From: Salinispora pacifica CNR114
GTDB taxonomy: Bacteria > Actinomycetota > Actinomycetes > Mycobacteriales > Micromonosporaceae
Assembly: GCF_000514775.1 (NCBI RefSeq)
Contig: NZ_AZWO01000014.1
Coordinates: forward strand, 1-64,000
DNA: 64,000 nucleotides
Direction: 5' to 3'
Part shown: positions 41,679-49,268 of the stretch, in pieces
Position numbering within the stretch: position 1 is the stretch's first letter
How the letters are laid out: every line of letters begins with the position of its first letter
Notes under the pieces: generated by a model
The model's database searches: none
What the model saw: only the letters and a program-made list of their open reading frames with translations
What the model was told of the DNA's origin: nothing
Made by a program: the position numbers and the translations under genes

Positions 41679-42311
41679 TCATACCTCCGCCTCGGGGGCG
41701 TCGGGCCCCGCGCCTGCCACCTGCAGCGCGGCCACAATCATTTCCGCTGCCCGGCGCACCTCCGCGGTTCCCAACGGGGTCCGGGTGATCGCCAGCCGCC
41801 AGTAGATCGGCCCGACGATCAGGTCCACCGCGAGACGCTGGTCGGTGGCGGCCGACAGCTCGCCGCGCTCGACCGCCCGGCCGATCACCACGAGACCTAT
41901 CGTCCGCTGGTAGTCCTCGAGCGTCTGGTGGAGCTTCTCGGCGATCTGTGGGGTGCGCGCCGCCTCGGCGAGCAGGTCCGGGATGATCTGCAGGGCCATC
42001 CGGTGCTGCAGCGCACGAGCCATTACCTGAAGCAGAAGCTCCAGGTCACCCAGGAGGCTGCCGGTGTCGAGCAGCGGCAGGTTGCGGCCAGCCGTTGCGG
42101 AGACCAGATCCAGCACCAAATCGAGCTTCGAACGCCAACGGCGATAGACAGCGGCCTTGCTCACCCCAGCCCGCCGGGCTACCGCCTCGATTGACAGCCG
42201 CCCATAGCCCACCTCGGCCAGCTCCGCCACGACCGCACCACGGATGGCCACGGTGATGTCATCCCGCAGCACCGCGGCACCGACCGGGGAGCGCTTCTTC
42301 TCGACCACCAC
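41679..42311 (-). CDS. TetR-family transcriptional regulator, divergent from ABC exporter
   Basis: The 210-residue protein (GTG 42311 or 42308) has the TetR helix-turn-helix SIEAVARRAGVSKAAVYRRW at about residues 40-59 and a C-terminal region of the TetR_C type. It is divergent from the polysaccharide ABC transporter gene, and the 159-base gap holds two perfect palindromes. It therefore likely represses itself and the exporter, and may control the glycan locus to the right. Confidence 0.88.
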   Translation of the reverse strand: MVVEKKRSPVGAAVLRDDITVAIRGAVVAELAEVGYGRLSIEAVARRAGVSKAAVYRRWRSKLDLVLDLVSATAGRNLPLLDTGSLLGDLELLLQVMARALQHRMALQIIPDLLAEAARTPQIAEKLHQTLEDYQRTIGLVVIGRAVERGELSAATDQRLAVDLIVGPIYWRLAITRTPLGTAEVRRAAEMIVAALQVAGAGPDAPEAEV

Positions 42312-42320
42312 GTCAACAAG

Positions 42321-42338
42321 GTACCGTAACGACGGTAC
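42321..42338. promoter_or_regulatory. Palindromic operator upstream of tetR
   Basis: GTACCGT (42321-42327) and ACGGTAC (42332-42338) are perfect seven-base arms with a four-base centre. The site starts nine bases upstream of the tetR start, consistent with autoregulation. Confidence 0.6.
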
Positions 42339-42342
42339 GGTT

Positions 42343-42354
42343 GCGTCGCGACGC
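42343..42354. promoter_or_regulatory. Second palindrome in the tetR/exporter gap
   Basis: GCGTCGCGACGC is a perfect 12-base palindrome five bases from the first. It may be a second binding site. In G+C-rich DNA such short palindromes can also arise by chance. Confidence 0.35.
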
Positions 42355-42470
42355 GTCGTACACTAACTTCCAGGCAGCAGCACGGCGCCTCCCAGGCCAA
42401 CAACGCCCGCCCGTCGCTGTGACGCGAACCACCTGCTCCCCAATGGCACAGAAGATCGGAGCGCTCGACC

Positions 42471-43373
42471 ATGGCCAACACCGCGGTGGCCAACCTCGAC
42501 CCCAGGCTGACCCCCGCCGAGCTCGCGCAGCGGCACGGGCTGAAGGTCGCGAACGACAGACCACCCCTGCGCGAGTACACCCGCCAGGTCTGGGCATACC
42601 GGCACTTCATCACCGCGTATTCCCGAGCGAAGGTAACCTCGTCGCTCAGCAACACCCGGCTCGGCCAACTGTGGCAGGTACTGACCCCGATCACCAACGC
42701 GGCGGTCTACTACCTGATTTTCGGCGTGATCCTGTCCCAGGGACGCGGTATAGATAACTTCATCGCCTACCTCTGCACCGGTGTGTTCGTCTTCATCTTC
42801 ACCCAAACCGCGGTGGCGAACGGCACCAGTGCGATCAACGCCAATCTCGGGCTGATCCGGGCCCTGCACTTCCCGCGAGCCGCCCTACCCATCACGGTCA
42901 CCCTGGTGCAGCTCCAGCAGCTACTCATGTCGATGGTGGTCCTGGCCGCCATCGTGCTGCTCACCGGCGAGCCGATCACCCTCCGTTGGCTACTGCTCGC
43001 CCCGATTCTGTTCCTGCAGACAATCTTCAACATCGGCCTCACCATGGTGATGGCACGATTCGGCTCCAAGGTCACCGACCTCAAGCAGATCATGCCGTTC
43101 GTGCTCCGTACCTGGCTCTACGCCTCCGGCGTGCTCTACCCGGTATCGCTGCTCCGCGATCACCTACCAGACTGGGCCGCGACCCTGATGGAGGCCAATC
43201 CGGCACTGATCTACATCGAGCTGGCCCGGTACGCCCTACTGGAGTCGAACCGAGATAACCTGGTCGCCGCACCCATGCAGCTCTGGGGGACGGCCCTGGC
43301 CTGGACACTCGTCGTCGGCATCGGCGGATTCGTCTACTTCTGGCGCGGGGAGAAGGAGTATGGACGTGGCTGA
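42471..43373 (+). CDS. ABC-2-type polysaccharide exporter, permease (Wzm/TagG-like)
   Basis: The 300-residue protein has six membrane segments after an N-terminal cytoplasmic region: AAVYYLIFGVILSQ, AYLCTGVFVFIFTQTAVANG, LLMSMVVLAAIVLLTG, LLLAPILFLQTIFNIGLTMV, FVLRTWLYASGVLYPVSLL and ALAWTLVVGIGGFVYFW. VTSSLSNTRLGQLWQVLTPI is the typical amphipathic entry helix of TagG/Wzm/RfbA permeases. It pairs with the ATPase gene that overlaps its 3' end. Such exporters move lipid-linked teichoic acid or O-antigen-like chains across the membrane, here presumably the glycan made by the Pse genes. Confidence 0.87.
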   Translation: MANTAVANLDPRLTPAELAQRHGLKVANDRPPLREYTRQVWAYRHFITAYSRAKVTSSLSNTRLGQLWQVLTPITNAAVYYLIFGVILSQGRGIDNFIAYLCTGVFVFIFTQTAVANGTSAINANLGLIRALHFPRAALPITVTLVQLQQLLMSMVVLAAIVLLTGEPITLRWLLLAPILFLQTIFNIGLTMVMARFGSKVTDLKQIMPFVLRTWLYASGVLYPVSLLRDHLPDWAATLMEANPALIYIELARYALLESNRDNLVAAPMQLWGTALAWTLVVGIGGFVYFWRGEKEYGRG

Positions 43374-44163
43374 GCAGACCCAGGCCCCAACGGACCCCAG
43401 CACGGTGGACTCGCAGCGCGTTCCCACCGTCATCGCGGATGACGTCCATGTGATCTATCGAATTCACAAGGGCGCCGCGGCCAACACCGGCGCCACCGCC
43501 GCCCTCAAACGCATCGTGTCTCGCACCAGCACTCCGAACATTCGCGAGGTACACGCGATCAAGGGAGTCAGTTTTACTGCCTACCAGGGCGAGGCCATCG
43601 GTCTGATCGGTAGCAACGGATCCGGCAAGTCGAGCCTGCTGCGAACCATCGCCGGACTACTCCCGCCGGCCCGGGGTGCGGTCTACACGCTGGGACAGCC
43701 CTCACTACTCGGCGTGAACGCGGCCCTGCTCAATGACCTCTCTGGCGAACGAAACGTAGCGCTGGGCTGCCTGGCGATGGGAATGTCTCCGGAGCGGGTC
43801 AAGCGCATCACTCCAGAGATCATCGAATTCTCCGGCATCAACGAGCGGGGGGATTTCGCGTCCCTGCCGATGCGCACCTACTCCTCCGGGATGGGGGCAC
43901 GGCTGCGCTTCGCCATTGCCGCCGCGAAGGAGCACGACGTGCTGCTCATCGACGAGGCGCTGGCCACCGGAGACCGGAAGTTCCGGGTCCGTAGTGAACA
44001 GCGCGTCCGCGAGCTACGCGCAAATGCGGGCACGGTCTTTCTGGTCAGCCATTCACTCAGCTCCATCAGGGACACCTGCGAACGAACCATCTGGCTTGAG
44101 GGCGGCGTGCTGAAGATGGACGGCCCGACCGACGAGGTCTGCCGGGCGTACGAAGGAAGGTAG
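43366..44163 (+). CDS. ABC-type polysaccharide exporter, ATPase (Wzt/TagH-like)
   Basis: GTG 43366 lies seven bases after AAGGAG; an ATG at 43360 is in frame but too close to that site. The protein has 265 residues. Walker A is IGSNGSGKSSLL, the signature is TYSSGMGARLRFAIA, and Walker B is DVLLIDEALATGDRKF, followed by the switch region FLVSHSLSSI. The short Q-loop area (ALLNDLSGERNVALG) matches TagH and Wzt. It lacks the C-terminal carbohydrate-binding domain of long Wzt proteins, so chain-end recognition is not expected. It overlaps the permease gene by eight bases. Confidence 0.88.
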   Translation: MAEQTQAPTDPSTVDSQRVPTVIADDVHVIYRIHKGAAANTGATAALKRIVSRTSTPNIREVHAIKGVSFTAYQGEAIGLIGSNGSGKSSLLRTIAGLLPPARGAVYTLGQPSLLGVNAALLNDLSGERNVALGCLAMGMSPERVKRITPEIIEFSGINERGDFASLPMRTYSSGMGARLRFAIAAAKEHDVLLIDEALATGDRKFRVRSEQRVRELRANAGTVFLVSHSLSSIRDTCERTIWLEGGVLKMDGPTDEVCRAYEGR

Positions 44164-44488
44164 CCACCCTGGCGAAGTGCGTCATCAGTCGATTGGTTGA
44201 CGGCGCACTCCGACCTACTCTTCACCGGCCGGTTTCGGGCGGCGGCCCCGGCCACCAGCTGGCACACCCCAGGACCGGTGGCTACGCCCTCAGGTTCACC
44301 CCGTACGTCGAAGACAGGCATCAGCCTATGGGTGCTGCCCACCCTGAGCTATCGCATCGATAATTCGCTTACGGTGAACCCGGGTCGTCAAGCAAGCCGG
44401 GTTCCGGGCTCTCGGCGCGGGCGCTCCCGCGGCAACCTGCCGCCGGTCGTGGTGGGCCCCGGCCTTCGCACCGGCGACACGGCACGGC
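44164..44488. other. Gene-free gap after the ABC exporter
   Basis: No gene was recognised in this stretch. It has scattered short frames on both strands without ribosome sites, and one AT-richer patch near 44350-44375 (ATCGCATCGATAATTCGC). A strong hairpin follows at 44489. Confidence 0.4.
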
Positions 44489-44524
44489 GGCGGGCACCGA
44501 ACCTGTGGGGGTTCGGTGCCCGCC
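44489..44524. terminator. Bidirectional terminator hairpin
   Basis: GGCGGGCACCGAACC (44489-44503) and GGTTCGGTGCCCGCC (44510-44524) are perfect 15-base arms with a TGTGGG loop. It sits between the exporter genes and the convergent C39-like gene, which stops at 44537, and can serve both. Confidence 0.75.
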
Positions 44525-44536
44525 AGGCGCGGTCGG

Positions 44537-45394
44537 TCAGGCGGAGTAGCCGCGCGTCGCGGCCCAGTTCGCCAGGGCGATCGTGGTCATCCAGTACGAG
44601 CTGGTCGCTGGATTCGCCGAGTCGGCGATCTGCACCAGACGACCATCGTCGTCGTATCCGACCACAGCGACGTAGTGACCGCCCGGGAAGGAGTGCCATC
44701 CGCCGGCGGTGTCGGTGGCGGAGCCGGCGATGTTCACCACCACGCTCCGGTCCTCGGAGATGGCCTTGACCACGTCGGCCTGAAGCTGGTCCATCTGCGC
44801 CGGGGTGGCCGAGCCGCCCGAAATCATCCGGGTCTGGTAGGGCTCCCCTGCCACCTCGGCATTGAGCACCCGCGTGGTGTCCTCGGCCGAGTCGGTGCCG
44901 AACTGGTCGGTGCCGAGCGGGCCAGCGAGTTCATCCTGCGTCCGCGCAACGCCGGTAGCGCTGAGGGCGTTCCGGACGGCGGCGGGGCCGCAGTAGTAGA
45001 AGTTGATCTGCGCTTGGTAGTCATACTCCAGCACCTTGGACGTCGGTGGCTCCGGTGCCGCCTCCTCGGTCAGGTCCGGGTCTGCCGTTGGCGCACTCGG
45101 CTCAGCACTCAACGGCTCAGCACTCGGCTCAGCAGTCGACGGCTCAGCAGTCGACGGCTCAGCACTCGGAGGCGCGGCGTTGACCGCGACCGCCTCTGGG
45201 CCCGAGTCAGCGAGGTCGCTGCCGGCCTCGGAGGCGGCGGTGACGGGCACCGGCGAGATGGAGTCCTCGTCGCCGCCAACGGCGAGGGCGCCGGCACCGG
45301 TGGCCAGTACGAGGACGGCAGCCGAAGCGGCGGCCAACTGGTACGGGCGCTCCGGGGTCAGACGGCGGAGCTGTCGTTTCAGGCGATGTTTCAC
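44537..45394 (-). CDS. C39-like (papain-fold) cysteine peptidase, membrane-anchored
   Basis: From GTG 45394 (GGAGGA upstream) the protein has 285 residues. A basic N-terminus (VKHRLKRQLRRLTPERPYQL) and one hydrophobic segment (AAASAAVLVLATGAGALAVG) anchor or export it. A low-complexity linker with repeated AEPST/AEPSA units spans about residues 70-105. The C39-like domain has catalytic C135 in INFYYCGPAAVRNAL and histidine in GGHYVAVVGYDDDG, followed by the SAN motif. The known C39 peptidases cleave double-glycine leaders, but family members of this secreted actinobacterial type have no known substrate. A short coding-like frame with a strong ribosome site lies 145 bases upstream. Confidence 0.78.
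   Translation of the reverse strand: MKHRLKRQLRRLTPERPYQLAAASAAVLVLATGAGALAVGGDEDSISPVPVTAASEAGSDLADSGPEAVAVNAAPPSAEPSTAEPSTAEPSAEPLSAEPSAPTADPDLTEEAAPEPPTSKVLEYDYQAQINFYYCGPAAVRNALSATGVARTQDELAGPLGTDQFGTDSAEDTTRVLNAEVAGEPYQTRMISGGSATPAQMDQLQADVVKAISEDRSVVVNIAGSATDTAGGWHSFPGGHYVAVVGYDDDGRLVQIADSANPATSSYWMTTIALANWAATRGYSA
45098..45172 (-). repeat. Short tandem repeats in the C39-like gene
   Basis: Units related to GGCTCAGCACTC and GGCTCAGCAGTCGAC alternate five to six times and encode the AEPS-rich linker. Slippage at these units would change linker length without shifting frame when multiples of three are lost or gained. Confidence 0.6.
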
Positions 45395-45539
45395 GGGTTC
45401 CTCCACAGGCTGTCGGGGGGCTGTGGCGCACCGCGCCGTTGGGTGGGCAGGCAGAGGTGGGCCGCACGGATCCGAAATTCGTGCGCCGGTGGCCACGAGG
45501 GGAGTACGCCCGGTCAGTCGCCGGGCTGTGCGGGATGGG

Positions 45540-45623
45540 TCAGCGCCCGGCGGTAGGCCGGACGGGCACGGACACCGCAGCACCGTATCGGCGTAATGCC
45601 CACTGAGCGGAATAATGCTGCAC
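45540..45623 (-). CDS. Possible small protein or leader peptide, 27 residues
   Basis: GTG 45623 is preceded by AAGGAG with seven bases of spacing, one of the best ribosome sites in the window. The frame reads VQHYSAQWALRRYGAAVSV, then PVRPTAGR. It lies upstream of the C39-like peptidase gene on the same strand, in otherwise gene-free DNA. It could be a regulatory leader peptide or a small secreted-protein precursor. There is no double-glycine motif. Its length is too short for coding statistics. Confidence 0.35.
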   Translation of the reverse strand: MQHYSAQWALRRYGAAVSVPVRPTAGR

Positions 45624-46434
45624 TAAAAGACTCCTTCCGATACCGCCGACCGGGTTAGCTGACGGATTCGGACGGGAAGTGCGCCCTACCGCGAAACTCG
45701 CGGATTCACCCCAGGTAGAACGGGTCCCCGGTTCGCCTTTCGGCAATTGAGCGGGTCGGCACGGCGTCGCCTCCTGCGAACGTTGACCGCACCGGACGCG
45801 CCGACACTACTGGCCAGCCACAACACTGCCAACCCTCCCTGACCTACTAAAACATTGATCATGGCAAAAATTTTCGGACAGTGTCTCCGGCTCCGAATCA
45901 ATGGGACGGTGAGCGGTCACGGCACTTCTGGTCAGGAACAGGACGGTTCACCGAAATCTGCGACAGGATTACTGCGTTGGTCGAACAGTCTGAGGCGCTT
46001 GACCGGTTCGGTCAAACTATGATCGACCTCATAGAGTCGGGTCCACGCGAGCCGCAAGGCGACCGCAGTACCGGCGGCACCTTCGCCGAATCCAGCCCCT
46101 GGACATACCCCCAGGTCGCCGACCGGCCAGGACTGGCCGACCTACCAACGCAGCAGGGCACCCTTCGGTTCGCCCTCCGGCCGGGCCGGACCAGCACGAA
46201 GCCATCGAGAAGCCGAAGGATTCCTGAACCAAGCCGTCGAACAGCGCTTCTGGCTGGCCGGATCTCCCCACCGGTGGCGTTGCCCCGCGATCAGGAAGGC
46301 GGCGCGTGGCGGGGTCAGCCCCGGCTCGACAGTCTCTCCTCGCGATCAGGACCACGCACTCCAGGTCGTCCGGGAACACGGGTGGGCCCTGGCCGGGCGA
46401 CACCCCTGCCCTTGCCCCAAAGGGAGGGGATCTC
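45624..46434. other. Largely gene-free region with coding-like remnants
   Basis: AT-rich patches at 45840-45875 (AAAACATTGATCATGG and nearby) probably hold promoters. One plus-strand frame near 45881-46120 (SGTGRFTEICDRITALVEQS) and another near 46208-46430 (HREAEGFLNQAVEQRFW; DQDHALQVVREHGWALAGRH) look protein-like but lie in different frames without starts. They may be fragments of a decayed gene. No family was identified. Confidence 0.35.
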
Positions 46435-46557
46435 ATGTTGTCCCTATCGGGTAGGACGGGCCGAGTCGCGAAGAACCTTTTTCTTAACCTAGCGCTCCAA
46501 AACCGTTCAAGGAAATCTCATCCCGTGCACCAACAGTCCGCCACTCGTTCCCGCTAA
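46435..46557 (+). CDS. Possible small protein, 40 residues
   Basis: ATG 46435 has AGGGAGG seven bases upstream. The frame reads MLSLSGRTGRVAKNLFLNLA, then LQNRSRKSHPVHQQSATRSR, a basic peptide. It ends nine bases before the glycosyltransferase start, which itself lacks a good ribosome site, so translation of the small frame may help translate the next gene. The codon use is AT-richer than its neighbours. Confidence 0.35.
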   Translation: MLSLSGRTGRVAKNLFLNLALQNRSRKSHPVHQQSATRSR

Positions 46558-46566
46558 CCTCTCCGG

Positions 46567-47670
46567 GTGGTCACCAATACTCGACAGCCACTGCTGAGCG
46601 TGATCGTCCCCGTATATCGCGTTGAGGAATATTTATATGATTGCCTCGACTCGATCCTTGGTGGGCTGAACGACGCCGACGCCGCCGACGTAGAGGTGGT
46701 CGCGGTTGATGACGCCTCTCCCGACCGATGCGGCGATTTGCTGCACGCCTACGCCACCCGCCGACCGGCGACGCGTACGGTCACCCTGCCGAACAACGTG
46801 GGGCTCGGCCTGGCCCGCAACGCTGGGCTGAAGGCGTCGACCGGCCGATACGTCTGGTTCGTGGACAGCGACGACTGGCTGCCGCCAGGCTCGGTCTCAG
46901 CGGTGTTGGAGCGACTGCGCGCCGATCGACCGGACGTGCTGCTACTGGACCATCTCCGCGTACACCACGACGGCCGCGAAGAGCCCGACGCCAGCAGCCC
47001 GCTACTCCGGGGGGTGGACCGCTGCGTCCGGCTGACCGAGCGCCCGGAGCTGCTCCGAGTCCAGCACACCGCCTGGAACAAGGTGGTCCGCCGCACCTTC
47101 CTCGACAACCTGGGCCTGCTTTTCTTCCCCGGCTGGTACGAGGACATCCCATTCAGCCACCCGCTGCTTATCTCGGCGGAGCGGATCACGGTGCTCAATC
47201 GGGTCTGCTACTACTACCGACTGGGCCGACCCGGCGCGATCACCGCCACCCCCAGCGAACGACACTTCGACGCGTTCAACCAATACAATCGACTATTCGA
47301 ATGGTTGTCTACCGCCTACCCCCAGGAGACCAAACTGCACGCCGACCTGTTCGGGTTGATGGTCAGTCACCTGCTCGTGGTGGTGGGCAACGACCATCGA
47401 ATGCCCGCGAAGCTGCGTCGCCCCTTCTTCCGTGAGGCGGCCACCCAGTACCAGCGCTACCGGCCGGCCGGCGGCTATCCTCGCCCCGGCGGGGTGCGGG
47501 GCCTCAAGCATCGCCTCCTTGCGGCGAACAGCTACCTGCTCTACACCGCGCTGCGCACCGCGCATCGGCTCGCCAGGCGGCCTCCGTCGAAGGCCAGCAC
47601 CGTCCCGCCTGCCGGCCGTACGGCGGTCTCCGCCGAGCAGCAGCCTGACCCACTGACGGCTTCCCGATGA
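46567..47670 (+). CDS. Family 2 glycosyltransferase
   Basis: GTG 46567 gives 367 residues. LLSVIVPVYRVEEYLYDCLD and VEVVAVDDASPDRCGDLL form the GT-A nucleotide site, NNVGLGLARNAGLKASTGRY is the next conserved block, and VWFVDSDDWLPPG carries the DxD metal motif. The C-terminal part (TAWNKVVRRTFLDNLGLLFF, WYEDIPFSHPLL) resembles transferases of teichoic acid and capsule loci. It overlaps the acetyltransferase gene by four bases, placing it in the Pse operon. It is one of two candidate transferases for the glycan. Confidence 0.85.
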   Translation: MVTNTRQPLLSVIVPVYRVEEYLYDCLDSILGGLNDADAADVEVVAVDDASPDRCGDLLHAYATRRPATRTVTLPNNVGLGLARNAGLKASTGRYVWFVDSDDWLPPGSVSAVLERLRADRPDVLLLDHLRVHHDGREEPDASSPLLRGVDRCVRLTERPELLRVQHTAWNKVVRRTFLDNLGLLFFPGWYEDIPFSHPLLISAERITVLNRVCYYYRLGRPGAITATPSERHFDAFNQYNRLFEWLSTAYPQETKLHADLFGLMVSHLLVVVGNDHRMPAKLRRPFFREAATQYQRYRPAGGYPRPGGVRGLKHRLLAANSYLLYTALRTAHRLARRPPSKASTVPPAGRTAVSAEQQPDPLTASR

Positions 47671-48170
47671 CCGCCACCCTGCGTCCGGCCGACTCCGGAG
47701 ACCTCGACCGGATGCGGCGCTGGCGCAACCACCCCCAGGTACGCGGCACGAGCCTGACCCAGCACGAGATCGCTCCGGAGGAACACCTGGCCTGGTGGTC
47801 GGCGGTGCGGGACGAGCCCGACCGCCGGGTGCTCATCTATCTGCACGGTGAGAGGTCGGCCGGCGTCGTGACCTTCACCGGTGTCGCCTCCCAGGACAAG
47901 GCCCTGACCTGGGGGTTCTACCTGGACATTGTGGGCCTTGAGGAACGCGGTGAGCTGCTACCCGCCTGGATCGGGCTGCAGCAGGCCGCGATCGAGCACG
48001 CCTTCGGGTCACTCGCGGCCCAAACCCTCGGCGGCGAGACCCTGGCCGACAACCAACCAGTACTGGCGCTACACCGCCGCTTCGGGTTCCGGGTCATCCG
48101 GCGCTATGAACGGGACATTGACGGTAGACCGCACCAGGTGGTGTGGACAGAACTGAGCAGGAGAGCATGA
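47667..48170 (+). CDS. pseH: PseH-like N-acetyltransferase (GNAT)
   Basis: The 167-residue GNAT protein reads RPADSGDLDRMRRWRNHPQV, then LTQHEIAPEEHLAWW, the FYLDIV segment, and DNQPVLALHRRFGFRVIRRY near the end. This WRN start and late FGF motif match PseH, which acetylates the 4-amino group of UDP-4-amino-4,6-dideoxy-AltNAc using acetyl-CoA. The assignment rests on position among the other five Pse genes as well as on these motifs. Both its ends overlap neighbours by four bases (ATGA). Confidence 0.78.
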   Translation: MTATLRPADSGDLDRMRRWRNHPQVRGTSLTQHEIAPEEHLAWWSAVRDEPDRRVLIYLHGERSAGVVTFTGVASQDKALTWGFYLDIVGLEERGELLPAWIGLQQAAIEHAFGSLAAQTLGGETLADNQPVLALHRRFGFRVIRRYERDIDGRPHQVVWTELSRRA

Positions 48171-49219
48171 GCAGCACAGTAAAGATCGGGCCACACCTGG
48201 TCGGGCCCGGCGAGCCGCCACTCGTGGTTGCCGAGGTTTCCGGTAACCACAACGGCAGCCTGGACCGGGCACTGGAGATCGTGGACGCGGTGGCGGCGAG
48301 CGGCGCCCAGGCACTCAAGCTGCAGACGTACACACCGGACACCATCACCATCGACCACGACAGCCCGGCCTTTCGTATCTCCGACGGGCATGACCTGTGG
48401 GGCGGCGAGAACCTCTACCAGCTCTTTCAGCGGGCGCACACGCCGTACGAGTGGCATGGGCCGCTCTTCGAGCGGGCCCGCCAGCACGGACTGACGGTCT
48501 TCTCCTCGCCGTTCGACCACACCGCGGTGGAGCTGCTGGAGGAGCTGAACGCTCCGGCGTACAAGATCGCCTCGTCGGAACTGGTCGACCTGCCGTTGAT
48601 CCGGCTGGTCGCGAGTACCGGCAAACCACTGGTCATCTCCACGGGGATGGCCACGATGGCGGAGATCGACGCCGCGGTCCGGGCGGCCCACGAGGGGGGT
48701 GCCGATGGCGTGGTGCTCCTCGCCTGTACCGCCTCCTACCCGGCGCCTCCGCAGGACAGTAACCTGCGCCGCATACCGGTGCTGGCCGACGCCTTCGGCT
48801 TGCCGGTCGGCCTCTCCGACCACACACCCGGGATCGGGGTACCAGTGGCCTCGGTGGCGTTGGGGGCCTGCCTGGTCGAGAAGCATGTCACGCTGGCCCG
48901 GGCCGACGGGGGCGTGGACTCGGACTTCTCGCTGGAACCGGCCGAGCTGGCGGCGCTGCGGGTGGAGACCGAGCGCGCCTGGACGGCGATGGGCAGTGCG
49001 GTGGTCGGCCCCACCCCCACCGAACGTGAGGGCCTGCGCTTCCGCCGCTCGCTGCACGTGGTCGCCGAGGTGCGGGCCGGAGAGCCGGTTACCCGCGCGA
49101 ACATCCGGTCCATCCGACCGGCCGGGGGGCTGCACCCGGACGAGTTGGACCGGGTACTCGGGCGCACCTTCACCCGGGACGTGGAACGCGGCACCCCGTT
49201 GGGCTGGGAGCAGATCTGA
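48167..49219 (+). CDS. pseI: Pseudaminic acid synthase PseI
   Basis: The 350-residue protein belongs to the NeuB family: VVAEVSGNHNGSLDRALEIV, AQALKLQTYTPDTIT, KIASSELVDLPLIRLVAST and ISTGMATMAEID are conserved barrel segments. The C-terminal SAF (antifreeze-like) domain contains RRSLHVVAEVRAGEPVTRAN. The WGGENLYQLFQRAHTP segment is typical of PseI rather than sialic acid synthase. It condenses phosphoenolpyruvate with 2,4-diacetamido-altrose to pseudaminic acid. The ATG overlaps the pseH stop and has AGGAGAG upstream. Confidence 0.87.
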   Translation: MSSTVKIGPHLVGPGEPPLVVAEVSGNHNGSLDRALEIVDAVAASGAQALKLQTYTPDTITIDHDSPAFRISDGHDLWGGENLYQLFQRAHTPYEWHGPLFERARQHGLTVFSSPFDHTAVELLEELNAPAYKIASSELVDLPLIRLVASTGKPLVISTGMATMAEIDAAVRAAHEGGADGVVLLACTASYPAPPQDSNLRRIPVLADAFGLPVGLSDHTPGIGVPVASVALGACLVEKHVTLARADGGVDSDFSLEPAELAALRVETERAWTAMGSAVVGPTPTEREGLRFRRSLHVVAEVRAGEPVTRANIRSIRPAGGLHPDELDRVLGRTFTRDVERGTPLGWEQI

Positions 49220-49230
49220 TCGGACTCGAA

Positions 49231-49260
49231 GGGGCCCGAGGTTATGATCACCCGGGCCCC
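49231..49260. terminator. Hairpin between pseI and luxC-like genes
   Basis: GGGGCCCG (49231-49238) and CGGGCCCC (49253-49260) are perfect arms with a 14-base loop. Both flanking genes end here (49219 plus strand, 49269 minus strand), so it can terminate both. Confidence 0.65.
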
Positions 49261-49268
49261 AGCTGTCC

